DNA from: Bathynomus jamesi
Taxonomy: Eukaryota; Arthropoda; Malacostraca; Isopoda; Cirolanidae
Reading direction: 5' to 3'
Length of the DNA stretch: 64,000 bases
Assembly: GCA_023014485.1 (NCBI GenBank)
Contig: JAJOZX010012233.1
Location: forward strand, 51,074-115,073
In this document: in pieces, positions 42,372 to 53,972 of the stretch
Numbering within the stretch: position 1 is the first letter of the stretch
How the letters are laid out: every line of letters starts with the position of its first letter
Made by a program: the position numbers and the translations under genes
Notes under the pieces: generated by a model
Told to the model about the DNA's origin: nothing
The model's input: only the letters and a program-made list of their open reading frames with translations
Databases searched by the model: none

Positions 42372-42409
42372 ATTGGATGTGTATTAGAAATGTACTTTGG
42401 GTAAGTACT
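42372..42409 (+). other. exon-like segment between LINE and hAT (weak)
   Basis: TTTTTACTTTGTCAG precedes and GTAAGTACT follows a short open stretch reading DFFIGCVLEMYFG. The splice-site consensus is good, but a 38-nt exon without known homology is weak evidence. It lies in the small non-repeat island between 42326 and 42413. Confidence 0.2.
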
Positions 42410-42908
42410 CCTCTATATACCTACTCCCTTTGCTTTGTCCGGAGCTATAGGGCGCGTCCCTCTGTGGTGAATGTGGGAATACACCTTTCTTTGGTGTAAG
42501 GGCTTTCTCTGCCCTCGTGGACCATTGGGCCCGTTTGGGGACCCGGCTGATCTCCTGCTTCTTTTTCTTTCTTTCTCCTTTAACCCATTCTTTCTGGCTT
42601 CTCCCTGTTTTTTTGGCGTTGTTCTTTGGACCTTGATTTTGACCCTTTCCTTGGCCCTTGGGTGTGGGAGTTGGTTGCCCTGCACCCTTGTCGCTTTCCA
42701 ACCAAACCCAAACCCTGTCCCTGCCACTTTTCACCGCTCATTGGATGAGAGTGGCCGCCTTTCAGGCACAGGGACTGGGTGCGGGTGTATCTCCCCTGTG
42801 TGACATCTATCGGCAGTGGGACCAAGTGTGCCCACACTTCGCCTTTCCCTTGTTGGAGTCGGTGGTGGCTGGATGCGCGCGGGGGATGAAGTTCTTTTTT
42901 GTTTTGCT

Positions 42909-44800
42909 ATGGACACTTCTCCCCCCTGGCTTACGACTACTGCTTCTCATTCCTGGACTACTCCTTCTCTCAACACTCGGGTGGTGGGCAACCAGGCCCT
43001 TGAGTTCTTTACCACTGGAAGACCGCAACCTAATGGGGTTGACCCCCCTGTGGAATCGGAACGCTTGCACTCTCCTTTTCCGTTGCCGACCCCAGTCCGT
43101 CCCTCGACTACGCCCTTGGACCTACACTCTCTGGAGCAGGGGTCTCGCCCCAGCCCACTTCAGCCACCTTCGGGCAAGTCAAGTTCCACTGAGGACTTGC
43201 CCCACAACCCGGCTTCTTGCTCTCCCCATATGCCCCCCTCACCCGCCGTCAGCCCACCTCCCCGCGGAGAGAGCCTCGCGGCGGACGGGGGAGCCGGCAT
43301 TCACGGCTGTCCTACCGACCGTTGAATATCCCAGTACATTTCGACTCTACAGCCTCCCTCTCCCTTCCAAGTATCCACAAATTCCTAATGATTCGGCCTA
43401 CATCTGGGTCCCTCCCGAACAACTCTGAACGGACGTTCCAGGCGATCCGAACCCACAGCAACTCCAGCCGCTATGGCATACGCCCACAGAGGGATGGCTC
43501 CCTCCTCGTAAAATCACGCTCAGCCGCAGAGACGAAAGCCCTACTCTCCATCACTGAGGTCCTTGGATGCTCGGTGTCCGTTTCCCCACACCCTCGCCTG
43601 AACCAGAGTCAGGGCACTATTTACGCCACTGGCCTACTGTCGGTCGCAGTGAACGAGCTCCTGGAGGACCTCGCACCCAAGGAGTTACTAAGATCTATAG
43701 TTTCACAACCCGAGCGAGGCACCCCCTCCCCACCCCATGTCTGCTCCTTACTTTTAACACACTAATCCCCCCGGCCGTATCGTATGGGGTATGGGAGACC
43801 GCGCCTCATGCGAGTTTTCTATCCGCCCATACGTCCCAGACCCGACCCGTTGCTTCAAATGCAATAAATTCGGACACGTCAGCTCCGCTTGTCGACAGCC
43901 GCATCCATTATGTGTTCACTGTGGACGACTCGCCCACCCTGACAGGTGCCCCAACACACCCAAATGCTCGAACTGTGAAGGCGCACATCCCTCTTCATCC
44001 CGAGAATGCCTTTTCTTCAGGTTCGAGAAGGAGGTCCGAGCCTACAGGTGACGGACTTCCTTAGCCCCCGTGAGGCACGCGACAGGGTGCGGAGTCGGGA
44101 GGTGAGGCCGGGGGTGTCCTATGCCGCTGCTCTCGGCTCTATCATCTCGGCACGCCGCCCTGGCCTGCCGCGAAACCCCCCCCAGCCACTGCTTCCTGTT
44201 CCCCACATAGCAAATCCTCGCAGGACCCGACGGTCCCCTGTCCCCCCACCGTTCCTCTTCCCGCACCTCACCTGCCACGAATCCCCCAGGAGTCTGGGAC
44301 CAGGGTTTCCAGGTCCCAGCCACCTCAAACCCTGCCTTCCCAGTACTCCCTGTACACGCCCGAACCTGCCGCCCGGAGCAAGCCGTCGAGGCGGAGACGC
44401 CGGAGCGTGTCACCAGACCCTCCGGCCTCCCAACGTCTCTCTCCCTCTTCCCCTAAGACCAAGAAGACGGCTCGGACCCTTACACCGCCCACCACGCCCA
44501 CTATGTCCATCTCTCCCCATCGTAGAAGTCCCACCGTTCTACCCCCACAGACTCTGACAATAGTGGCCGAAATCCACGACCCGCCCTGTACGACGAGACC
44601 CAGCCCAGTGGATCCAGTGGATGCGGCTCTGGCGCAGCTGCACGGTGTGACCGAGGGAAGCTCGGCTGCGCCCACGCCCATGAGTCTCCTGGATCTGCCC
44701 TTGCCTCTGGTGCCATTTTCTCCACCCCTCCACGAGACCACTCTGGTTCACCTCCTTCCACCCCCATCGTACCTACCCCCTCCCCCCCCCCCTTATCAGC
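42909..44800 (+). pseudogene. LINE ORF1 (gag-like) with three CCHC zinc knuckles, frameshifted
   Basis: The likely start is ATG 42909 (MDTSPPWLTTTASHS), followed by a Pro/Ser-rich N-part. A frame change near 43320 leads to the folded middle (FQAIRTHSNSSRYGIRPQRD, KSRSAAETKALL). Three knuckles follow in the frame 43791-44051: C21-x2-C24-x4-H29-x4-C34, C41-x2-C44-x4-H49-x3-C53 and C59-x2-C62-x3-H66-x6-C73, then REARDRVRSREVRPGVSYAA. ORF1 proteins of I/R1/Jockey LINEs bind the element RNA through such knuckles. At least three frame changes inactivate it. Confidence 0.9.
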
Positions 44801-45189
44801 TACCCTGAGTACGCCCTCCCTCCCACCCGGTCTTTTTGGTACCCCCTGTCACCACCTAGGGTCCGCCGTGAGACCCCGGACAGGCGGGGTAGCGCCCCTT
44901 TTGGGTTAATGTGCCCCCCCTGGCCCGACCATAGAAGCCCGACAAGGCACTTCCGACCCGCTCAGCCCACGATGTTCCTGCCTGCCGTGATCCACGCCTC
45001 CGGTCTCGCTCGGCCGACTCGACCCCGCAACCTCCGCAGGGTTCGACAGGCCGACCGATTCCTTCCCTGGTGAACGGTAGATAGCCAGCCATGCTCCCGA
45101 CCCAGCCTTCAGTTTCGCGAACTCCAGATCCCCCTTCACACTCCAACCTCCTAGCGCCTACACCTTTACCCATCCCCCTTCATCAACTA

Positions 45190-48100
45190 ATGGATCCCCC
45201 GAAAACCACGATAGTCCACTGGAACTGTCGAGGAATCTTTGCAAACTGAAGGCCTTAACTCCTTGATTGCCACTTCCCGTCCGGTGTGTGTCTGTCTCCA
45301 GGAGCTAATCCTGGGGACCAGGTCCATGCCCTGCCCCACTGGTTATTTCTGCGTCGCCACCCCGCCTCCTACCTGCACTCGAAGGGGAGCTGCCATCCTC
45401 GTCCACCACGCAGTCCCCTTCTACAATCTCTCCATCCGGTCCCCGCTACAGGTGACTGCCGTCCGGCTCTCCCTGGATAGACAGTACACCATTTGTTCAA
45501 TCTACCTTCCCCCCCGCTCAAGTCTCCCGCGACGACCTGGTGGAAGTCGTGGAACAACTCCCCAGGCCCTTCCTACTACTGGGCGATTTCAATAGTCGTC
45601 ACCCCTTGTGGGGCGACACACACCACCTATATGGCCCCAACCCTGATATCCGTCATGACCGAGCTCTCCTTCGAGTGCCTCAACGATGGCTCTCCTACAT
45701 TCTACCATGCCACCACCTGCACTCCATCCTGTATAGACCTGTCCCTCGTATCAACTGATGCCCTCCTAGACTTCACGTGGCAAGTCCTCCGAGAGGACTA
45801 TGGCAGTGACCATCTCCCCATTCTACTCACCCTCAATCGACCCGACCAGACCGTACGGGTACCGGTAAGGTGGGTTACCACCACGCGAATTGGGCCCGCT
45901 TCCGCGACAACACATATACCACCCTTACAACTGCCCACTTCCCATCCATCGACGGTGCGTCGCATACTTCGAGTCCGTCGTTCTAACGGCCGCAAGCACA
46001 AGCGTACCACAATCCTCCGCCTACCCCCGCGCCCGACGGGTTCCTTGGTGGACCCCGGAGTGCGCGGAGGCCGTGCGCGCCAAGAAGAAGGCAACTCGGC
46101 GCTTTTACCGGACGCGACTCCCCATCCATCGCACGGAATGCAGCGGGTCAGGGCCATCGCCCGCCGCACGAAGACAGCTCTTGGCGTGCCTTTGTGTCCG
46201 GCATTACCGCCAACACCTTCGGCTACCATCTGGAAGAAGGTGCGGGGCGTCGAGAGGCGACATGTCCCCTCCCGACCCCCGGTCCTCCGGACAAACGACG
46301 GACTCCTATGTGAGCCCAAGTCGGTGGCAGACCACCTTGCTTCTACCTTCGCCGCCGTTTCTTCCTCTGCAGCCAATCCCGTACCCGCCCCTGACGATAG
46401 CCCCTCCCCACCGTCCATAGACAGCACCTACAACCGATTGTTTACCATGCGTGAACTACAGACGGCACTGGCCTCTCGACGATCCCCTTGCCCGGCCCGG
46501 ACGGTATTCCGTACGGCATGATCCAACACCTCCACTCTACCTTACAAATTTTCCTGCTAGACTATACAATCGCATATGGATAGAGGGTGCCTTCCCCTTT
46601 AGGTGGAAGGAGGCCCACGTCATCCCTATCCCCAAGCCCGGCAAAGATTCCCTGGACCCCACAAACTACAGACCAATCGCCCTGACATGTTTGTGCCTGC
46701 AAGATCCTCGAAAAAATGGTCGCTACGCGATTATCGTTCGTCCTTGAACGTACCAATTCCTTCCCGTCTACCCAGTCCGGCTTCAGACAATTCCGCTCCA
46801 CCACTGATCCCCTCCTGCTTCTCAGCCGAGACATACAGGATGCCTTCGACAATAGACAGTTCGTACTGTCAGTTTTCTTCGACATCCAGAAGGCCTATGA
46901 CACCACCCGTCGAGCAATGATCCTCGGTCAGCTCCGACATCTGGGCCTTGTCGGAGCCATGCCTACCTTCATCAGGGGCTTCCTTACTTCTCGGACCTTT
47001 AAAGTCCGGGTGGGCTCAGTCCTCTCTGACACCTTTGTGCAGGAGGACGGGGTCCCACAGGGAAGCATCCTCAGTGTTCTCTGCTTCTCTGTCGTGATGA
47101 ACACGGTCTCACAATGCCTTCCACCCACAATCCGCTCTTCCATCTACGCGGATGACCTTGCAATCTACTTCGCAGGGCGAGAACCGTCTGTCGTTCAACG
47201 GCAAATGCAGCTCGCCATCTACCGGGTGGAAGGTGGGCGACGTCGGTGGGTTTCCGCCTCTCCATCCCTAAGTCCAAGTGTATGGTCTTCAGTAGAAGAA
47301 GACCCACAACCCTTCCTCTACCCTCTGTTACATTATACGGCAGTCCTCTTGAGGTGGTACCCTCCACGCGTTTTCTGGGCATGACCCTAGACCGACGGCT
47401 CAATTGGGTTCCCCATCTCAAGCACTAAAGCAATCCCTTCGACGCCCCCTCGCTCTCCTGGATCACCTCTCTCACACCACATGGGGTGCAGATCGACGCT
47501 CTCTTCTTCGCCTTTATACTTCCATAGTACAGTCGAAGCTGGACTATGGTAGCGCAGTTTATGGGTTCAGCCTCCAACGCCCGCCTCCGTATCCTGGACC
47601 CAGTACTTAATAGAGGCCTCCGCCTCGCCACCGGTGCTTTCCGCTCCTCCCCAGCCTCCAGCCTCCATGTGGAATGTGATCATCTCCCTCTCGCCCTCCG
47701 ACGGGGTCTACTACTCATGCGGACATACCTCCGTGCACAGAGGCTACCTTCTTCGCTTCTGGGCACGGCGGTTTTAGAACTACCACCTCAGGGACGGAGC
47801 TGGCACTTCACTGAAGCGGTCCGCTCTTTCCTTGATCTTTTCAACATGCCCGCCCCCTCAGTTATCCCCATTTCATTCAGCATCTACCCCCCCTGGATCC
47901 TAACCCCTATCAAGTTCTGCAAAGATCTGTGTTCCCTACCGAAGACTACCACGAGCGCCATGATATACAGGTCACTTTTCCGCGAACACGCAACCCAACA
48001 CCCGGACGCAATCGCCATTTACACGGATGGTTCCCGCTCGGAAGCTGGTGTGGCCTCCTCAGCGGTGATTCTGTCCCAGCCGCTCTCCCGGAGCGTCGGC

Positions 48101-48922
48101 CTGCCCCGCGAGGCCTCCGTTTTTTCGGCGGAACTTTTCGCCATAACGGAGGCCCTCGATATTGTGCGCACCCACTCTGCCAGCTCTTTTGTCATTTATT
48201 CGGATTCCCAAAGTGCACTTCTCTCCCTAGAAAGATTTAACTCCCCTCACCCGCTCGTCTGTACCCATCCAGCAGACCTTCCACTTTTAACGATCTTCCA
48301 ACATAAGACAATCGCATTCTGTTGGGTCCCGGCTCATGTCGGCATCCAGGGTAACGAGGCGGCGGACCGCACAGCAAGACGGCCTGCTTGCTGCCGGCCT
48401 CCTCCCGACCCCTCCCCTTCTCCGACTTCTTCCCGGCTTTCCGCTCCCACTTCCGCTCCATATGGCAGCGGGAATGGGACCAGGCCACACAAAATAAACT
48501 CCACACGATCAAACCGCAATAGGACACTGGGCTTCTTCATTCCACCGGTCCCGCCATAAAGAAGTAATCCTAGCCCGTCTCCGCATAGGTCACACCCGCA
48601 TCACCCACGGACACCTTATGGCGAAATCGCCAGCCCCGCTTTGCTCTACCTGCCATACCCCTATCACTGTCTTACACCTTCTGGTGGAATGCTCAAAGTT
48701 GGCCGCTCTCCGTCGCAGGTGTTTCCCTCTCTCGGCCGAAAACCCCATACCCAACTGCCTACGATCTATACTCGCCGACGGCCCCCACTTTTCAGCGAAG
48801 CCGTTCTCCTCTTCCTTACTCACTCCCATCTGCTCCATCGTATCTGAAACCGTACCCCTCCTACCCATTATCCATCGACTGACCCTTACTCATTCCCCTA
48901 GTCTACCGCCCCTAGCACAGTG
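45190..48922 (+). pseudogene. LINE ORF2: endonuclease, RT, RNase H, frameshifted
   Basis: Start ATG 45190 gives MDPPKTTIVHWNCRGIFAN, then a stop from an indel at about 45248. Endonuclease blocks: VCLQE, GDFNSRHPLWG (about 45580-45612), YGSDHLPILL (about 45800). RT: KEAHVIPIPKPGKD and NYRPIALT (46610-46685); the frame 46716-47384 has SGFRQFRSTTD (21-31), FFDIQKAYD with Asp56, DGVPQGSILS (111-120) and YADD (144-147). A shift at about 47235 precedes SIPKSKCMVFSRRR. C-terminus (48570-48922): ARLRIGHTRITHGHLM, CSTCHTPITVLHLLVECSKL. Catalytic residues of all three enzymes are present, so the copy is fairly young. Confidence 0.9.
47546..48559 (+). CDS. LINE ORF2 segment with complete RNase H domain
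   Basis: A 337-aa open segment. RNase H catalytic residues are visible: Asp161 in YTDGS, Glu196 in SAELFAI, Asp220 in YSDSQSAL, Asp274 in GNEAAD, with His264 in VPAHVGIQGN. It would remove the RNA strand after reverse transcription. RNase H after the RT is found in the I, R1, LOA and Tad groups and some Jockeys. The upstream part (1-130) is the RT-RNase H connector. Not an independent gene. Confidence 0.9.
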   Translation: MVAQFMGSASNARLRILDPVLNRGLRLATGAFRSSPASSLHVECDHLPLALRRGLLLMRTYLRAQRLPSSLLGTAVLELPPQGRSWHFTEAVRSFLDLFNMPAPSVIPISFSIYPPWILTPIKFCKDLCSLPKTTTSAMIYRSLFREHATQHPDAIAIYTDGSRSEAGVASSAVILSQPLSRSVGLPREASVFSAELFAITEALDIVRTHSASSFVIYSDSQSALLSLERFNSPHPLVCTHPADLPLLTIFQHKTIAFCWVPAHVGIQGNEAADRTARRPACCRPPPDPSPSPTSSRLSAPTSAPYGSGNGTRPHKINSTRSNRNRTLGFFIPPVPP

Positions 48923-49017
48923 ACATCACCCACTCACTGCCTCGCCGAGATATGTACCGTCTCTTTAGGTACGAATCGGCGGTAAATCTGAAAAAAAAAA
49001 ATATATATATACCTACT

Positions 49018-49535
49018 AGGCCAGGCTGAAACAAGATAGAATTAATCAGTCATTAACAGTTGGCTTTTGATATAAAAATAAGATTCCTGAAAAAAAATTG
49101 GTGGCCACCAACGTGTGTCTGGCCACCCCGTTTTTGTGAAAACATCTAATGCCACACTAGCAAAATCAGGAAAATGGCAATGTCTCTTCTTCTGAACATG
49201 CTAGAGAGATGGTTTGCATACCAAAAGATGCAGAATTTGATTTAGAACAAATTATTAAGAGTGGTATTTTTTCATAAAACCTTTAGTTTTTGAGTTATTT
49301 TAGAAAAACTAAATTTTGGGGCCCATAGACGGACCTTAGTGACAAAAGAAATTCTAAAATAAGCATGATTTGGCTTTTTGATTACTAACATTGCCCTAAA
49401 AGGATGTTGATATGGACATAGTGATCACATGATATGACTTTTCCCTTGTTATCTTGCATCCATTATGCTTGATTAAAGAATAGAGGGTGGGGCTGCTTCA
49501 TGAACTTCTTTTAAACGTAATAAATTGAAAACTTG
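49018..49535. other. AT-rich stretch after the LINE, no gene recognised
   Basis: Ends with a TTGTTTTTCTTCAG acceptor-like tract just before the next coding segment. Confidence 0.35.
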
Positions 49536-49539
49536 TTTT

Positions 49540-50157
49540 TCTTCAGGTGCCTTTGTTATAAGTTTCCAACTGCATATGCATGGGTCAATCAGATATTTGG
49601 AAATGTTTTTAGGGCAACCTCTTCAGTGGGATAGTTGTCTTCTGCATCTAAATGAATTGCCACTTAGACACATCTTCATAACTTTAGATGGGACAACAAA
49701 AAGTCCAGACAAATTTTCTGGCCCTATTGGTTCTCAGCTCAATGGGGATGTGTCAGAATGGAATGTTGTGGACTTCAAATCTATACCTTATCCTGCATTT
49801 GTGCTACCAAATGAGGTGGTCAATAATTTATCAACAGACCAATACTATGGATACTGCATCTGCTGGGCAATTATTACTGGTGAAGTGGATGAAGACCTTG
49901 CACTCTTAGAAGTTGGCCTGCTAAATCACTCGATGGCTCACCTTAGCCTGTAGAATTCTTTGCTTTTATGTTTCACAAAAAAGACCCAGTAAGAACCTCA
50001 AAATCATAGTAGAAGTCATCATCAAAGTATACTTTCACAGTTGGTTCAATATCAAGGCTAATAAGAGGCTAAGTGATGGGTCAAGAAACCTATTCAATAT
50101 GATCCAAAGAGTAAATAAATTCCCTGACAGGAAAATTAGAGAAATTTGTTGTGACGT
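49540..50157 (+). pseudogene. uncharacterised multi-copy arthropod protein (LLH-NELPLRH family), fragment
   Basis: The frame 49525-49953 (142 aa) contains CLLHLNELPLRHIFITLDGT, KFSGPIGSQL, LSTDQYYGYCICWAIITG and GLLNHS. After shifts it continues SKNLKIIVEVIIKVYFHSWF, DGSRNLFNMIQRV and FPDRKIREI. This is a recurrent family of arthropod predicted proteins, which I recall as having (CLLHANELPLRHLF...FxGxIG...LSTDQ); its function is unknown to me. Its repetitive occurrence suggests a mobile-element origin. The frame is shifted after residue 135, hence a pseudogene. Confidence 0.6.
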
Positions 50158-50745
50158 ATTAATAGTGATGCGAGTCATTTTTTATTGTCATTTTTTGTTT
50201 TGTCGTTTTTTTTTGTTTAAAACGAAGATAATCTGTTTTTTTTGTTTTTTATTGTTTTTTATTGTTTTAAACTTATTCCATATTTTTCTTCCTTTAATCT
50301 AATGAGTATATTAGTATTACCTATAATTTACTATACTACCATGCTTATACGGTTATACCTAGTATATATAGTCATCTTTTAGAAAAACTGAATCACGCAA
50401 AAAGTATATAATAGAAAGGAAAAACAAACCTTCATTTTTATATGTATATATATTTTTTAACTAGAACATAAAACAGTCTTCCTCGTTTCAAACAATATAC
50501 ATAATTGTGATTGGCAAGAGTACCAGTATATATATTCCAGATAGAAAAAAAAATATTCACCTTTTTTTGAACCTTTTTGTTAACCTAATGTTGTTTAACC
50601 TTCATTTCCATGGAAGAATCATCACTATATTGGGTAGAGCATATATGCTAGTTTCAATATCACAGGTACTGGTATAATATATATAATAAAAAATACATAA
50701 TACTGGTATAAAACAAATATATAATTGTGATTGGCAAGAATACCA

Positions 50746-50780
<35 letters not shown>

Positions 50781-51215
50781 TCCAAATAGAAAAAAAAAAA
50801 AAATATTCATCTCTTTCTTTAACCTTTGTGTTAACCTAATGCTGTTTAACTTTCATTATCTGATTTATTTCCATTGAAGAATCATTATCACTAGATTGAT
50901 TAGAGCATATAGTTTCAATATCACAGGTACTGGTACTTATTGCAGATTTGGATGTTGACGAAGCCAATGTAGCACCATGTTTTACTTCACTTTCTTGGAA
51001 TTTTGCATTTTGGGATATAAATACTAGCTTTGCTGCTCTGTCTGTGCTTAATCAGTTTCTTTTGGCTGTATGGATATTACTGTATGTGCTAAATGATCTC
51101 AGAGGTAATGAAAGGGCGAAATAGAGGTGTATGAGTTTGTGTAGGTATATATGAGCATGTGTGCGTATGTATCTGGAATTCTGGATGTATGCGTGTGTAT
51201 GGGGTATATAATAGA
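50158..51215 (-). repeat. hAT-like repeat, copy 1 (near-identical to 62484-63818)
   Basis: Left end TAGTGATGCGAGTC; a complementary ACATCACTA occurs at about 51718, so the element may extend to 51725. On the minus strand it holds the coding remnant described at 63452. Internal tandem duplication: 50560-50690 versus 50815-50945. Confidence 0.7.
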
Positions 51216-51725
51216 TATAAATATGTGTATATAAGTATTTATGTATATATGTATATATGTATATGGGTGTGTGTGTGTGTGTATATATATATGGATTATG
51301 GATGGTCTCGGGGGGGAAAATATGTCATCGCGGGTCTAAAGGATAGTTAAGTGGGAGATTCAAAATCCGAGGCATGGATGGGAGAGTCCTGGAAAGGTTG
51401 GACAATGGGCAGTCAGCTCCCAGCCAGTGTTCTCGCAAGTTTAATGGATCTCAAGATACAAGACTTTCAGTGCAAGAAAGAGGCCAGTTTTTTTCTGTAA
51501 ATAGGCTGAAAAGGTCATTCTATACTGGTACCATATGGCCTATTTTATTATTTATTTATTTATTTTTATAATATATATCATTGCAAAAGTATACCTTATA
51601 ATTAAATTGGCAATATCTATATTAATTTTAAAAAAAACAAAAAAAACAAAATAAAAAATAATAAAAAAATAAAAACGACAAAAAAAACAATATGGACATA
51701 AAAAAAAACCATTTTTTAACATCAC
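51216..51725. other. rest of the hAT-like copy 1: TATG-rich and A-rich sequence
   Basis: A (TATG)/(TG) microsatellite at 51210-51295 and A-rich sequence. Ends with CATTTTTTAACATCACTA, complementary to the left end at 50160. Confidence 0.45.
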
Positions 51726-51793
51726 TAATTACACATGCCCATACTTATTTACAATTTAAATGAATACTAATCATTATCTAACAATTATCTTAA

Positions 51794-51880
51794 CCCTCTA
51801 ACGCTGACTGAGTCGAATACTTAGCGTTTCAAATACACGCATTTAGACTTAACCCTACAAAAACGTTCGGCGTTAAAGGG
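51794..51880. mobile_element. 87-bp piggyBac-type MITE, TTAA target site
   Basis: CCCTCTAACGC and GCGTTAAAGGG ends, flanked by TTAA at 51790-51793 and 51881-51884. Confidence 0.75.
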
Positions 51881-51889
51881 TTAATCATT

Positions 51890-52450
51890 AATGATACTCT
51901 GGACAATTTTAATGTCTAATAAGCTCTTATAAAGAATCATAATACCCTTAACAAATAAAATACCTTAATAGGCTTTCCATTTGCAATTTATACTGGTATC
52001 TTCCAGAGGCAAATGGTGTCCAGAGCAATTACTCTCAAATACTTTATAGTCAGAGAATGCTTTTAATATTTAAGTAGACTTCTGTGAGGAGATAGAAACT
52101 TGAGAATTCTTAGATTGGTTGAATGTCAGGTTTTGTGAAACTTCACAACCCCTACAGTATCATAAGTACTGGATTGTATCATACTGCATATATGAAAAAG
52201 TGTTAGAAAGTAATTTTTCAGTATTTACCACAATTTTAACAAAAATTGTGCTGATCTATCTTTAAATCTTAACTCATGCAGATTGAAAAAAGGGTAGTGA
52301 AATGTCCTCGTCCTATCTCTGAATTTGTGCAGGTTGGGGGATCATTGTATTGATTTTTCCCATCTGATATATGATTTAAGTGTTTGTTTTTTAATTCCAT
52401 GTTACTTTATTTTGTTTTATTAACTATATTTCAGAATACAATATTTATTA
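51890..52450. other. AT-rich stretch, no gene recognised
   Basis: No supported feature. Confidence 0.3.
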
Positions 52451-52455
52451 CATTA

Positions 52456-52585
52456 CAGGCAGATACAGGTATTTACTCTAATTTCATGCAAATGTACAAT
52501 ATTTCTTTATAATCCAAGTTATGAACAGTTCAACTTATGAACAGGGTTCAAGAACATAACCCATTTGTAAGTAGGGGATTGCCTG
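52456..52585. mobile_element. 130-bp pogo/Tigger-like MITE remnant, TA target site
   Basis: TA-CAGGC and GCCTG-TA ends. The right part GTAAGTAGGGGATTGCCTG and TTATGAACAGTTCAACTTATG resemble Tigger-type termini. Confidence 0.6.
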
Positions 52586-52643
52586 TATAGCAAAATTCCA
52601 GAATCCAGACACAGTTTGGAGGTGTTCTTAATAGCTTGGTAAT

Positions 52644-53498
52644 ATAGGGTGTCCATAAATGATTACCCTGATTAAAGCATACTATAACTTTTAAATAAAC
52701 ACTCGTATTCAAACAGTTTTAATCATAAGTAGATAAACATACAAAGTTTTGATATATAGTTAATAAACTTAATAAGCTTCCATATGTGCACCCCTAGTGG
52801 CACGTAAAATGTCTAAATGGTATTCACACTTACGCCACACATTTTCCAACATTTGTGGGTTAACTGTTGCAATTGCATCCGTAATGTGTTCTCGCAATGT
52901 CCTGATATCTGGAACAACTGTTGCATAAACCAAATCTTTAACATGACCCAAGAGAAAGAAATCCAGTGGGGTAATGTCTGGTGATCTTGGGGCCATGGGA
53001 TTGGCCCATCCCTGCCAATCCATCGATTTGGAAATGTTGCGTCGAGAGTTTCACAAACAACATGCACCCAATGAGGGGGTGCCCCATCTTGTTGGAAGAT
53101 GACAGTTGGTTGCCTGTCCTGCAGCTGGGGGATGGCGTAATTGCTGAGCATATCCAGGTACACAATTGCAGAAACAGTTTCCAAGAATTTTTTCATCCAT
53201 GACTTAATTAACTTCACATCAGGTGGATTCTTTCCATACTTTGTTCTGAACCTTCACTGAACACTGACAGGAGATTTTGTTTCTGCAAGCCACACAACAC
53301 ATTGTGCCTTCTCTGTCACAGATGCCATTTTAACTGAACAGCTCCTACAGCACTCCTAGCGGTAAATGCAGTAGATGAAACACACCAGCACAAACTCTAT
53401 GCGTGTACGAGATCACCTGTAAAAAGAAAATGGATGTAAGCTTCATCATTAAAACCTGAGAGCATACTGTTTTCAGGTAAACTTTTATGGACACACTG
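52644..53498 (-). mobile_element. mariner element, 855 bp, TA target site
   Basis: Left end TAGGGTGTCCATAAATGATT and right end (complement) CAGTGTGTCCATAAAAGTTT, each next to TA. It carries a transposase gene with an internal deletion. Confidence 0.9.
52771..53324 (-). pseudogene. mariner transposase, internally deleted and frameshifted
   Basis: The start (53324) reads MASVTEKAQCVVWLAETKSP, then a stop, then FRTKYGKNPPDVKLIKSWMK: the N-terminal helix-turn-helix. It jumps at KFLETV directly to SAIVYLDMLSNYAIPQLQDR and FQQDGAPPHW. The second HTH and the region of the first catalytic Asp are missing. After one more shift (about 53000) the other frame gives ITPLDFFLLGHVKDLVYATV with the last catalytic Asp and RATRGAHME at the C-terminus. 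Confidence 0.9.
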
Positions 53499-53616
53499 TA
53501 CATTGCTAGGTTAGGAATTGTGGTATCTGTCTCTAAACTGTGATTTTATCAAAAGCTGTAATAGCCAAGTGGTTTTAAATAATGACAGACAATCAAGAAA
53601 TACTGTAGATTAAATA

Positions 53617-53972
53617 CAGTACTCCCTCAGTTTGCGATTGAAGGGTAGCCCATGATTATAGATAATCCAGTTTCACAGTTAACTACCCCACTGGTTTGCA
53701 GCTTCTGCTGCCTACCACCACATGTTGTGTTATTCTGTTACAGTATAATACACAATTAAATAGTTTGTACTCACCACATGTGACATGTATAGTCTATGAA
53801 GTGCAGAGAAACACTGTGGTGAGCTTGTGGGAGGTGAGTCATGGATGTAAACACTATGACAAATTATGGTTAACTGTCATGATCACAGATAAACGCACAA
53901 TGGTCACAATTTGTAAATCATGATTAATTTGATTCATGATTGAGTGAATCACAGATAACCATGTGAGTACTA
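53617..53972. mobile_element. pogo/Tigger-like MITE remnant, about 356 bp
   Basis: TA-CAGTACTCCCTCAG left end and GAGTACTA-TA right end, with imperfect TIRs rich in GTTAACTGT/AACTACCCC-like blocks. No coding. Confidence 0.5.

Larger units (their letters stand above)
42426..49005 (+). mobile_element. near full-length 6.6-kb LINE (I/R1-like) with RNase H, TSD TATATACCTACT
   Basis: The flanks TATATACCTACT (42414-42425 and 49006-49017) bracket a markedly GC-rich block. Order: 5' UTR, ORF1 (from about 42909), ORF2 (from about 45190) with endonuclease, RT, RNase H and C-terminal Cys-His region, then a short 3' UTR and an A tail (about 48991). The 12-bp TSD and A tail show target-primed insertion of a complete element. 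Frameshifts are few in number but present in each ORF. The many minus-strand frames here are shadows of GC-rich coding DNA. Confidence 0.95.

Noticed and set aside
42384..42837. Several overlapping minus-strand frames in GC-rich DNA (Arg/Pro-rich)
   Set aside because: They lie opposite the 5' region and ORF1 of the 6.6-kb LINE; long antisense frames are expected at this GC content. The same holds for minus frames at 44042-45173 and 45798-48868.
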